Origin: Bacteroidota bacterium
Lineage (GTDB): Bacteria > Bacteroidota > Ignavibacteria > Ignavibacteriales > Ignavibacteriaceae
DNA: 33,966 nucleotides
Assembly (NCBI GenBank): GCA_022708025.1
Contig: JAKIZM010000040.1
Location: 1 to 33,966, forward strand
Direction of reading: 5' to 3'
Shown here: positions 1-6,778 of the stretch, in pieces
Position numbering within the stretch: the first letter of the stretch is position 1
Layout of the letters: each line of letters opens with the position of its first letter
Program-made: the position numbers and the translations under genes
The notes under the pieces: generated by a model
Told to the model about the DNA's origin: nothing
Seen by the model: the letters and a program-made list of their open reading frames with translations, nothing else
Database searches by the model: none

Positions 1-752
1 TCATTTGTTCTTAAGACTTTTCCTCCTCCGCAGGCAATTATTCCATAGCTTTCATCAAGAAAATCTATTGCCCAGTAATGTTCGTTTAATCCGGCATTAA
101 CCGGCTGCCAGCTTTGTCCTGCATCTGCTGTCTTTAGTAATGTCTGGTTTAATCCGCAAACAAATCCAACGGTATCGTTTAACATCTGCACACCCCACAA
201 ATCAGAAGTAACACCGCTCGTTATTTGTAAAAATGTTTCTCCTCCATCAGTTGAACGGAGTATTAGTCCATCATATCCTGTAACAATTACTGTTTGTCCG
301 TTAAAGGAATGAACTTTTAGAAGAAGTGTGTTTGTATTTGTTTGACTTATAGTCCAGCTTTCGCCGGCATCAGTTGTTTTTATCAGTGCGCCAAGGTTTC
401 CCGCAATCCACCCTGTGTTAGATTCTGTAAAATAAACACCCAAATAGGTAACTCTTGGTACTCGCGGACTTAACTCTGTCCAGATTCCTGTGCTTTCAAG
501 TGGAAATAAACTCCGCTTTTCTTCAGCGAGGTTTTTATCTGAGTAATATTGTTCATAACTCTGGTAACCTTCCTGCAAAGTTATGCCTCTGCGGTATTGG
601 ATGGGCTTTTCCTGCAAGCAGTTCAGGTCTTTAGTGGAATCAGTTATCTGGTTATAAAGTGGTTGTGAGGTTAGATTTATGTTAAAGCAAAATAAAATAA
701 CTAAGAAATACTTAAACAACTGCGAAACATCAACAGGAATTAACTCTTTCAT
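1..752 (-). CDS. Secreted YCF48/BNR-repeat protein, N-terminal part (runs off window)
   Basis: The reading frame opens at an ATG (750-752) preceded by AAAGGTAAGG and stays open to the window edge, giving about 250 residues. The first 30 residues form a signal peptide: a hydrophobic core FLVILFCFNI followed by LTSQ. After it come repeated blade-like units such as GNLGALIKTTDAGESW, GYDGLILRSTDGGETF and LNQTLLKTADAGQSW. These are the G..G.I..T.DGG.SW motif of YCF48/BNR-type beta-propellers. In T9SS-bearing bacteria such propellers are usually exported and end in a Por sorting tail, but the C-terminus is outside the window. Substrate and role cannot be told; the family name comes from photosystem assembly factors, and no photosynthetic role is implied. 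Confidence 0.85.
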   Translation of the reverse strand, partial: MKELIPVDVSQLFKYFLVILFCFNINLTSQPLYNQITDSTKDLNCLQEKPIQYRRGITLQEGYQSYEQYYSDKNLAEEKRSLFPLESTGIWTELSPRVPRVTYLGVYFTESNTGWIAGNLGALIKTTDAGESWTISQTNTNTLLLKVHSFNGQTVIVTGYDGLILRSTDGGETFLQITSGVTSDLWGVQMLNDTVGFVCGLNQTLLKTADAGQSWQPVNAGLNEHYWAIDFLDESYGIIACGGGKVLRTN

Positions 753-799
753 AGCCTTACCTTTGATTTGGTTTCAATATAATTTATTTCTCTGGTCTT

Positions 800-828
800 A
801 TAGTACAGATTTAAATGTTAATTGTCTA
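800..828 (-). promoter_or_regulatory. Possible sigma70-like promoter for the YCF48-repeat gene
   Basis: On the minus strand TAGACA (823-828) and TACTAT (800-805) are separated by 17 bases, about 48 nt upstream of the ATG at 752. The -35 box matches the consensus at 5 of 6 positions and the -10 box at 4 of 6. In AT-rich DNA this is weak evidence. Confidence 0.3.
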
Positions 829-1156
829 TTTACAAAATAAACAATTCAGGATTAAAACAGCATTGCAAAGGAAATTCTTTCCAAACTAATTCTGTAAATA
901 AAGAAGTATTTACCCGCGAAGAAAATTTTTATTGTACTCATTTTTAATCCCTCTGTACTAAGTTAATATTGCAAATTTTATGCTATAAAAAATAGTGCAA
1001 AAAAAACAATATTCAAGCCAAAACAAGTTACGTCGGTAAAAAAGTTTTTTATTAAAAGTAAAAAAGTCTCCTTTGTAAAAAATTTTTGATCGGGTTTACT
1101 TTTGTTTTCTGAGATTAAAAATAATTTCTTAGCCAAAAATCCTTAGAAGATTTTAT

Positions 1157-1222
1157 AAACCGTTAAAACGGTTTAATGAGGTTTTGTGGTTTTCTTCGGT
1201 TTCCCATAGTTGAAACTGTGGG
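1157..1222. repeat. Two adjacent REP-like hairpins
   Basis: The first hairpin is AAACCGTT-AA-AACGGTTT (1157-1174), a perfect 8-bp stem. The second is CCCATAGTT-GA-AACTGTGGG (1203-1222), nine pairs with one G-T wobble. They are about 30 bases apart and non-coding. Paired short palindromes of this kind are typical of REP/BIME-like elements mobilised by Y1 (RAYT-type) transposases. No transposase is in the window, so the assignment is by form only. Confidence 0.5.
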
Positions 1223-1275
1223 TTAAAAAAATGTCGTTTTATTTTATTCTCATCCAGAATTAAGATTTAATTACA

Positions 1276-1366
1276 ATAAAAAAGGCGAGTTTTAATGCCC
1301 GCCTTTTAAATTTAAAAAGTCACTTCTCTTTGGGAGAAGGGATTTAGGGATGAGGCTTTTTTTTAC
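1276..1366. repeat. 91-bp double-hairpin element, copy A
   Basis: This copy matches 33774-33864 over 91 bases with five mismatches by eye. It contains a GC-rich hairpin (GGCGAG ... CCCGCC, 1284-1303) flanked by A and T runs, then CTTCTC (1323-1328) paired with GAGAAG (1334-1339), then the tail GATTTAGGGATGAGGC and eight T. It lies 53 bases after the stop of the molybdenum oxidoreductase gene. The second hairpin and its tail look like a dispersed REP-like palindrome. Confidence 0.8.
1278..1303 (-). terminator. Rho-independent terminator after the cytochrome b/Mo oxidoreductase gene
   Basis: Read on the minus strand, GGCGGG and CTCGCC form a stem with one mismatch, followed directly by TTTTTT. 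The plus strand also gives stem plus TTTT, so it could act in both directions. It belongs to repeat copy A. Confidence 0.65.
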
Positions 1367-1419
1367 CGGAAATTATTAATTGTTCCTTTCTATAAAATCC
1401 TCATACTTAAGTCATACAA

Positions 1420-3090
1420 CTATGTGCTGGCAATCAGATCGAAGTATTCATCATCTTCGTTCTTTCCTCCATAACCCTTTCCGACTACTTTATGTGAATC
1501 AACAAATTCAATTCGTTCAATCCACTTTACCATTTTGTAACCTAACTGATTTTCAATTCTTAATCTTAACGGTGCTCCGTAAACTTCCGGCAGCGGCTGA
1601 TAGTTCATTTCCCAAGCTAATATCGAACCGGGTTTCAGACAATTATCCAATGTATGAGTATCATAATAAACACCGCCGTATAAACCTTCACCGAATGAAT
1701 AAAATACCACAGTGGTTACAGACGGAAGCGGTTTTACTAAATCAACAATTGCTTTTAACGGTAAGCCGCCCCATTCTGCTATGCCCGACCATCCCTGTAT
1801 GCAATGATGCATTGTAATGTTTTGTTCTTTACCAATTTTTTTCATATCAGCAAGAGAAAGCTCAACCGGATTTTCAACCAGCCCGCCAACTTTGAGTTTA
1901 TAATCGCTGAAATTATTTTCAACCAGTTTTTTCCATTCATCAGAAACGGGCAGCTTGCCGTTCGGCCAGAAAAACGGGGAGATGTCTTCTTTCTTAAAAT
2001 ACTTGCTTGGTTTTAATCTATCGATGGTCAACTTCCATAAGTTACCGTTAATAAAAGCTTCTCCTCTTTGCACCCAACGAGGTCTTTTCCAGGATACCCA
2101 GTATGCATAAAAGCTGAATGCAATTGTAAAAAGTATAATTGCTGATCCGATATAAACACCTGTTAAATCATTTACGTTATCTGTTCCTTGTGTGATATGA
2201 TTCATGTTTCTGACAAAACCTGAGATTATTACCATTGTTACATGTATAATTATGAAGAAGACATAACTAAGCATCACAAGGAAATGAACAGACCTTGCAC
2301 CCTGCCTGTTTCCGAAAAGTTTAGGCAGCCAGTGAAATCTGTTTTCAATAGCCGGCGACATACACAATCCGGTAAGAATTGCCAGCGGTGCTAAAATAAA
2401 AACCACACCAAAATATGAGAGCTGCTGTAAAGCATTGAAATAATAAAATCCATCTGGCTCAATCGGCAGATGAAAAGTTGCGTAATGAACAAACACACTC
2501 CACGCATCAGGGAAAATCTGCCAGGATGATGGCACCAATCTTTGCCATTGATCGCTTGTAAATAACAAGATCACAAATATCAATCCGTTTATTACAAAAA
2601 ATGGTATGTGAATGAAATGCCACCCTCTTGCAGTTCCCACTGTGTGACGATAACCGGGTAACCCAAGTATCGGACTGATATACCGTGCATCATCTTTTGC
2701 AGTCCACAATTTGTCTTTTGGAACTTTTACTGGTGTGAACTTTACCCACTCTGAGCCGGGTTTACATCCATCATTCCAGTATAACCGCGGGTGATCCATC
2801 AGTATTGATAAGCCGGCTCTGATCAGTATAACGAGAAGGAAAAAGTTTACCCAATGGCTGGTGATAATCCACCAGGGAAATCCTTTTACTGCGGCTTCGC
2901 TTGTGGGAGGAAGTGAAAGTGAAGGATCTGCCGGTAAACCTGTAACTAAATATTGTATCCAGGCAACGCCAACTGTTGCAAGAAACAAAATAATAATGAT
3001 AAATATTGAAGAGGGTTTTAATCCGATGTATAATCTTCTGTCATCAGGAAAGTGAACTGCTCTTTCATTTTCATCAAAGTTTGTAAACAT
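1420..3090 (-). CDS. Cytochrome b fused to a sulfite-oxidase-fold molybdopterin oxidoreductase
   Basis: The protein has 556 residues in two parts. Residues 25-340 are a membrane cytochrome b of the thiosulfate-reductase/b561 type: TM segments near 28-50, 75-97, 155-177, 222-244, 266-291 and 310-333, with candidate heme histidines H79, H158/H161, H202, H269 and H283, and the signature DHPRLYWNDG (99-108). Residues 395-535 are an oxidoreductase molybdopterin-binding domain with HHCIQGWSG (428-436), where C430 is the likely Mo ligand, as in YedY/MsrP and sulfite oxidase. The known split arrangement (MsrP with membrane partner MsrQ) suggests electron flow between quinones and an oxidised or reduced sulfur or other oxo substrate; the substrate is not known. 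The ATG at 3090 has GGAG 8 nt upstream. It is monocistronic, ending at a terminator. Confidence 0.88.
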   Translation of the reverse strand: MFTNFDENERAVHFPDDRRLYIGLKPSSIFIIIILFLATVGVAWIQYLVTGLPADPSLSLPPTSEAAVKGFPWWIITSHWVNFFLLVILIRAGLSILMDHPRLYWNDGCKPGSEWVKFTPVKVPKDKLWTAKDDARYISPILGLPGYRHTVGTARGWHFIHIPFFVINGLIFVILLFTSDQWQRLVPSSWQIFPDAWSVFVHYATFHLPIEPDGFYYFNALQQLSYFGVVFILAPLAILTGLCMSPAIENRFHWLPKLFGNRQGARSVHFLVMLSYVFFIIIHVTMVIISGFVRNMNHITQGTDNVNDLTGVYIGSAIILFTIAFSFYAYWVSWKRPRWVQRGEAFINGNLWKLTIDRLKPSKYFKKEDISPFFWPNGKLPVSDEWKKLVENNFSDYKLKVGGLVENPVELSLADMKKIGKEQNITMHHCIQGWSGIAEWGGLPLKAIVDLVKPLPSVTTVVFYSFGEGLYGGVYYDTHTLDNCLKPGSILAWEMNYQPLPEVYGAPLRLRIENQLGYKMVKWIERIEFVDSHKVVGKGYGGKNEDDEYFDLIAST

Positions 3091-3160
3091 AGCATTACTC
3101 CAATCTTACAATTTGTTTGTCCAATTCTCTTACAACTCTAAATTTTATGAGAGAATAATC

Positions 3161-3212
3161 GCCGATATTTTTTCAGGTTTTATTAATACCGACTTTTGAA
3201 ACAAGTATCGGC
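3161..3212 (-). promoter_or_regulatory. Leader inverted repeats upstream of the Mo oxidoreductase gene
   Basis: GCCGATA (3161-3167) and TATCGGC (3206-3212) form a perfect 7-bp inverted repeat 70-120 nt upstream of the start codon. Inside it, ACCGACTT and AAGTATCGG can form a competing smaller hairpin. It could be a leader structure or an operator; nothing more can be said. Confidence 0.3.
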
Positions 3213-3277
3213 ATACTTATCCATTGCAAATAATTATCAAACTCTTTACAGTATTTAAATTTCTGATATTTATCAGG

Positions 3278-3541
3278 TTATGCTGCATTATAAAATGTAA
3301 AAAAGCTAGAAAGAGGAATTGAAAGTGAACAATTTTTTTTGTAACGGTGTATAATCAATCTGCCGCTGCTATTCAGAAAGCATCCAATGAGAAATAATCC
3401 AATTGCAAAATAATCAAGTCCGTTTATCGGGAAGGAAATAATTAATACAACCAGATTATAAACTACACCACAAAGTACAAAAGCAAATAGTGCAATTTGA
3501 CTTTCTCCATAAGGTATTTTTCTTTTTAAAAGGTCAAACAT
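3278..3541 (-). CDS. Small hypothetical membrane protein
   Basis: This is an 87-residue frame starting MFDLLKRKIPYGE. A start nine codons upstream is possible, but the extra residues look unlike a protein N-terminus. Two hydrophobic segments lie near residues 15-35 and 40-57, followed by a basic stretch (HRYKKN). No family is recognised. It lies downstream of the MazEF cassette and upstream of the oxidoreductase on the same strand. It may be the last cassette gene or simply flanking DNA, and no clear attC site follows it. There is no good ribosome-binding site. Confidence 0.4.
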   Translation of the reverse strand: MFDLLKRKIPYGESQIALFAFVLCGVVYNLVVLIISFPINGLDYFAIGLFLIGCFLNSSGRLIIHRYKKNCSLSIPLSSFFTFYNAA

Positions 3542-3710
3542 CGTAAATACAACCGGACAGCATATCAATTCTCAAAAATCATTTAATACAATAAATTCAG
3601 TGTTATAATATTTAGAGAAAAATAAGGATTGTTAATTCAAAAATTAAAGACAAAGATCACAGCAGTAAAAGAAGAAATGCAACGTCCGGAATTAAATTTG
3701 TAAAAACACC

Positions 3711-3744
3711 AAATGCGAAAATAGTTTACTTTCCTTGTTAGGCG
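3711..3744 (-). other. attC-like site after mazEF (left half only)
   Basis: On the minus strand, 28 nt after the mazF stop, CGCCTAACAAGG contains GCCTAAC (3737-3743), a perfect match to the integron R'' consensus RYYYAAC. Further on comes CGCATT (3712-3717), a block also present at a similar distance in the next two attC-like sites. A matching R' box is not clear; GTTGTAT near 3547-3553 is a weak candidate. Confidence 0.45.
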
Positions 3745-3771
3745 TTCAAGTTGACCTGCTGGTAAGCTCAC

Positions 3772-4092
3772 CTATTCCGAAAACATCTCTTTTAGAACAT
3801 TTAACACTTTATTTTGAGTTGCTTTATTTAAGCTATCTATTTTTTTAACTAATCTTATCTTATCCACTGTTCTGATTTGATCCAATACAATTTGACCTTG
3901 TTTACCTTCAACCTTGCAAGAAATCCTGGTTGGATAATTACGTAACTTCGATGTGATAGGAGCCATTATTACTGTAGAGATATTATAATTCATTTCATTA
4001 GGTGAGATAATTACACACGGGCGAGTTTTCTTAATTTCACTGCCAACTGTGGGATCTAAATTAACATAGTAAACTTCAAAACGAGAAAACAT
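3772..4092 (-). CDS. mazF: MazF/PemK-type mRNA endoribonuclease toxin
   Basis: At 106 residues this is normal length for MazF. The N-terminal strand EVYYVNLDPTVGSEIKKTRP leads into the conserved arginine (R24) and PCVIISP, then APITS with T47. R24 and T47 align with the catalytic R25 and T48 of Bacillus MazF. Such toxins cut single-stranded mRNA at short sequence motifs and are held inactive by their antitoxin. The start codon directly follows the antitoxin stop (TAG-ATG), so translation is probably coupled. The pair sits alone between two attC-like sites, the usual setting of toxin-antitoxin cassettes in chromosomal integrons, where they may stabilise the array. Confidence 0.92.
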   Translation of the reverse strand: MFSRFEVYYVNLDPTVGSEIKKTRPCVIISPNEMNYNISTVIMAPITSKLRNYPTRISCKVEGKQGQIVLDQIRTVDKIRLVKKIDSLNKATQNKVLNVLKEMFSE

Positions 4093-4350
4093 CTACCATT
4101 CCCATTCTTCTTTGTCCCATCTCGACTGACTGAATACTAATTCTTTATCTAATAATATGTCGTCTTGATTTTTTGCCATTTTTTTAAATGCAGTATCCCA
4201 GGATTCCCTGTTTTTGGATATTGATTTTATGATTATTTTATTCTCACTAACTTCAAGCTCAACTTCATTTTTTAATCCGCTTTCGTGAATAAGTGATTTT
4301 GGAATCCGTATTCCGCGTGAATTGCCAATTTTTACCAACTTTGTTTTCAT
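4093..4350 (-). CDS. mazE: MazE/AbrB-family antitoxin
   Basis: The protein has 85 residues. The N-terminal SpoVT-AbrB swapped-hairpin DNA-binding domain is clear in KIGNSRGIRIPKSLI (7-21) followed by LEVSENKIIIKS. The acidic, Trp-rich C-terminus (WDKEEWEW) is the usual toxin-binding tail. It should neutralise the MazF encoded immediately downstream and, as a dimer, bind the promoter. An ATG with AGGA 9 nt upstream sets the start. A palindromic site over a predicted promoter lies 25-57 nt upstream. Confidence 0.92.
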   Translation of the reverse strand: MKTKLVKIGNSRGIRIPKSLIHESGLKNEVELEVSENKIIIKSISKNRESWDTAFKKMAKNQDDILLDKELVFSQSRWDKEEWEW

Positions 4351-4374
4351 TCTATCTTTCCTGAAAAATCGCAG

Positions 4375-4407
4375 TTACAATGTAATTACACTGCCTGAAA
4401 TATTCAA
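4375..4407 (-). promoter_or_regulatory. Predicted mazEF promoter with overlapping palindromic operator
   Basis: On the minus strand, TTGAAT (4402-4407) and TACATT (4379-4384) are 17 bases apart. The -10 box lies inside two overlapping palindromes: TGTAATTACA (4381-4390), perfect over 10 bp, and TTACA-A-TGTAA (4375-4385). An operator over the -10 box fits autorepression by the MazE/MazF complex. This is a prediction only. Confidence 0.5.
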
Positions 4408-4426
4408 GTATATTTTTATTGCTACT

Positions 4427-4553
4427 AATCTTAACAAACTTACGGCTTGATCATTAAGTTGTTACTGCAGAAGCTAAAACGGGGTGATTATCAAGAGAAA
4501 TCCCAAAATGCAAAATGCGAAATCGTTTTCGGGTTGAGTTGTTTGTTATGTGC
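4427..4553 (-). other. attC-like recombination site after the zinc-ribbon/UPF0158 cassette
   Basis: Read on the minus strand it opens 5 nt after the UPF0158 stop with GCACATAACAAACAACTCAA. The R''-type box GCACATAAC (4545-4553) is the exact complement of GTTATGTGC at the upstream edge of the same cassette (5420-5428). An L''-like box CTCAACCCG follows. It closes with AGTTTGTTAAGAT; GTTAAGA is one base off GTTRRRY. AACAAAC and GTTTGTT pair across the site. Its length of about 127 nt is within the range known for attC. Confidence 0.6.
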
Positions 4554-4558
4554 CTTTG

Positions 4559-4987
4559 CTATATACTTTTATTATATCTTTCTATCTGTTCTTTGACAAA
4601 CTCCATATTTCTCGCATCTCTAAATTCAAACCATTTTTTTCTATATTCATTTTCATCATCAATTATATCTTTGAAATTTCTGAATGGCTTTGAAAGACTC
4701 AGCCCCAATTCTAATTTTTCTTTTAGTCTTTCATCTTTTACTGTCTCTACAAAATCTTCCATTACTTGAAATAATTCTCTGGAATCCATTCTCTCAAATT
4801 GAAAATATTTATCAAAGTTTTCCTCTATCTCATTTATATCTTCTTCTCCCGCTTCTGTATCTGCATCAAAAAGCTGGTCTAAATCTATTATCGTTTTTAT
4901 TTCATTCGTTTCCATATGAACATAAACTTTCATCCCAGTATCCAAATATTCTGCAATAGATTTTATCTGTTCATCTTTAAGTTTCAT
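4559..4987 (-). CDS. UPF0158 family protein
   Basis: The 142-residue acidic protein has the layout of the UPF0158 family (PF03682): an N-terminal part with VYVHMETNEIKTIIDL, a central SRELFQVMEDFVETV, then LKEKLELGLSLSKPFRNFKD and WFEFRDARNM near the C-terminus. The function of the family is unknown. The start overlaps the stop of the zinc-ribbon gene by one base (TAATG), with GGAAGAAG just upstream, so the two are co-translated and form one cassette. UPF0158 genes are compact and cytosolic, with no membrane segment. Confidence 0.8.
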   Translation of the reverse strand: MKLKDEQIKSIAEYLDTGMKVYVHMETNEIKTIIDLDQLFDADTEAGEEDINEIEENFDKYFQFERMDSRELFQVMEDFVETVKDERLKEKLELGLSLSKPFRNFKDIIDDENEYRKKWFEFRDARNMEFVKEQIERYNKSI

Positions 4988-5394
4988 TATACTTCTTCCT
5001 TTTCCTCTTCTTTCTCTTCAAAACTTACTCCGCAATTTGTGCAGAATTTTGCATCAGGTGCAACAGGAGTTCCACACTCTGTGCAAGTATATTCAGTTCC
5101 ACTTCCTTCTGTTCCAGATATTACGCCATCATATTGAAGACCATTAAGCTTTTTAAGAAGTCGAATTACTTCAGCACCAGCTTTGAATAAAATCCAAAAT
5201 ACTATTCCTTGAGCAATAACTCCAATTCCAAGACCAATCAAAAAACTTGAAAGACCAGTTTGTTTTATTGCTTCATCTTGAGAAAGGACAATGCAGGCAA
5301 TTAAACCAATTATTGAGATAATCAGATAGAAAATTCCGACACCATCTAATTGGTTTTCAATACCAACAGTTCTTGTTTGTTGTTGCTCAGACAT
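4987..5394 (-). CDS. Small membrane protein with C-terminal zinc ribbon
   Basis: I choose the ATG at 5394 (135 residues) because AGGAGAG sits 7 nt upstream. The longer frame begins inside the presumed attC boundary. Two TM segments lie at 18-37 and 49-71. The C-terminal CTECGTPVAPDAKFCTNCG (104-122) is a four-cysteine zinc ribbon, followed by a Glu/Lys tail. Function is unknown; such zinc-ribbon tails usually mediate protein or nucleic-acid contacts. It is coupled to the UPF0158 gene. The protease in the neighbouring cassette also ends in a four-cysteine zinc-binding motif. Confidence 0.8.
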   Translation of the reverse strand: MSEQQQTRTVGIENQLDGVGIFYLIISIIGLIACIVLSQDEAIKQTGLSSFLIGLGIGVIAQGIVFWILFKAGAEVIRLLKKLNGLQYDGVISGTEGSGTEYTCTECGTPVAPDAKFCTNCGVSFEEKEEEKEEV

Positions 5395-5419
5395 TGTAAA
5401 CTCTCCTCTATTTGTTTGG

Positions 5420-5630
5420 GCACATAACAACTTGCGTCTAACCAGCAGCCCGGCAACAATGATTAATTAAAAATTTACAATTAAAAATTACAACACTTGT
5501 CCGCCTCTGGTGGAAACTTATATTTACAAAACTACCTGTAATAACAATAACAAAATGGAACAACAGACTCATTAGCACTGAAAATGCCGAATGCGTAAGA
5601 AGCGGTCGGCTTGAGCAACTTGTTATACGC
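5420..5630 (-). other. attC-like recombination site after the protease cassette
   Basis: On the minus strand it opens 8 nt after the protease stop with GCGTATAAC (5622-5630), then AAGTTG and CTCAAGCCGACC. CTCAAGCCG is very close to the L'' region of proteobacterial attC sites (TTCAAGCCGAC in aadA cassettes). It closes with GCAAGTTGTTATGTGC (5420-5435). The outer arms AACAAGTTGC and GCAAGTTGTT pair at 9 of 10 positions. GCGTATAAC is the exact complement of GTTATACGC at the upstream edge of this cassette. The span of 211 nt is longer than usual for attC, so extra DNA may sit in the loop. Confidence 0.65.
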
Positions 5631-5638
5631 ATACTATA

Positions 5639-6757
5639 TTAATCATAAGGAACCGTAATAGATTTTTTACAATTTATACAAGTAATAATATCACCTTGCA
5701 TAGAATAATCAACTTGATTCAGTGTTCCGCATTTCGTGCAATAAAAATCTATATTATTTTCTTCTAATTCTTCATCATCTATTCCTTCATCCTCAACTTC
5801 TTCATCATCAATTAAACTATCATAATCTGTTGATGTAGTATGATCAGAAATTGAGGAAACGGAATTTTGATATTGTAGATATGATTTACGTTCTTTATAT
5901 TTTTTAACCGGAAATGATACTAACCACCATAAACCTCTTACTATACCATATATTAAGTAGCCAGCCAGAAATAATAGAGGAAGACCATAATAAAAGGTAT
6001 TACCAAAAACTAGGGATAATAAGAGTAGAAAAATATTTCCTATCCAGTGTAATACAACACGATACCAGACACTGACCTTTGCAACTTTTAATTTCTCAAC
6101 TTTTATCGTTCCCTTTGAAATTGCATTTTGATAATCATCAACAAAAAGGAGAATGGTATTAAGACTAATTGCAAAATTTATATTTTGTCCTCCAATAATC
6201 GTAGAAGTGGTAATACCAATTATAAATCCATATTCATCTAATAAAATTCCACCGCTACTTCCAGGAGAAATTGGAACAGATGTTTGAATTAATTCAACAC
6301 CATTTTGCAATCTTCTAATTCCACTAATTAATCCATCAGAAACAGTTTTTTCTAAACCTAATGGATTTCCAATTGCAATCACTCTTTGACCGGCTTTAAA
6401 ATTTGTATCTTCAGCAAATAGTGGGGGAAGTGAGTTATTGGTATTTACTTTAATTAAAGCTAAGTCTTTATCTTCATCCTTAAACAAAATTTCAACTTGA
6501 TTGAAATTACCAATTGAAGATATAACTTCTGCGGAATAAGCATCTTCAATTACGTGGGCATTTGTTAATATTTTCCCTTCTTTTGTTACAAAAACACCAC
6601 TCCCTTGTCCAATTTGAGAACCAGTTGCATCATATGTTAACACCATAACCACTGATTCTTCAACTTCCTCAACAATATCAGAAATTGATTGAGCATATAC
6701 CTTTGAAAAGTAGAAAAATATGGCTATGAATAATAAAGTAAGGTAAAATTTTTTCAT
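5639..6757 (-). CDS. Trypsin-like (HtrA-type) serine protease with membrane segments and zinc ribbon
   Basis: The protein has 372 residues from the ATG at 6757. The longer frame to 6808 would translate the attC site, so it is rejected. It has a signal peptide (1-23, ending KVYAQ) and a protease domain (25-210) with the complete triad: H68 in LTNAHVI, D98 in DKDLALIKV, S168 in SPGSSGG. There is no PDZ domain. Two TM segments follow (235-255, 259-281), then an acidic linker and a C-terminal CTKC...CINC zinc-binding motif (340-363). The protease is probably extracytoplasmic, with the zinc motif on the other or same side depending on topology. It is alone in its cassette. The substrate is unknown. 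Confidence 0.88.
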   Translation of the reverse strand: MKKFYLTLLFIAIFFYFSKVYAQSISDIVEEVEESVVMVLTYDATGSQIGQGSGVFVTKEGKILTNAHVIEDAYSAEVISSIGNFNQVEILFKDEDKDLALIKVNTNNSLPPLFAEDTNFKAGQRVIAIGNPLGLEKTVSDGLISGIRRLQNGVELIQTSVPISPGSSGGILLDEYGFIIGITTSTIIGGQNINFAISLNTILLFVDDYQNAISKGTIKVEKLKVAKVSVWYRVVLHWIGNIFLLLLSLVFGNTFYYGLPLLFLAGYLIYGIVRGLWWLVSFPVKKYKERKSYLQYQNSVSSISDHTTSTDYDSLIDDEEVEDEGIDDEELEENNIDFYCTKCGTLNQVDYSMQGDIITCINCKKSITVPYD

Positions 6758-6778
6758 ATATCTTCCATATTTATTTAT

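Larger units (their letters stand above)
753..1419. other. Gene-free stretch of 667 bases with palindromic repeats
   Basis: No credible gene is seen on either strand; the small ORFs here lack family features and overlap repeats or the antisense of the next gene. The left part (753-1140) is plain AT-rich DNA that probably carries the promoter of the YCF48 gene. The right part (1157-1366) holds two hairpins and a 91-bp double-hairpin element, described separately. Confidence 0.7.

Noticed and set aside
1380..1817. 145-codon plus-strand ORF
   Set aside because: It is antisense to the conserved molybdenum domain of the oxidoreductase; no start signal or family.
5438..5632. 64-codon minus-strand ORF between the zinc-ribbon and protease genes
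   Set aside because: It lies entirely inside the attC-like spacer, has no ribosome-binding site and no family features; its N-terminus translates the recombination box.
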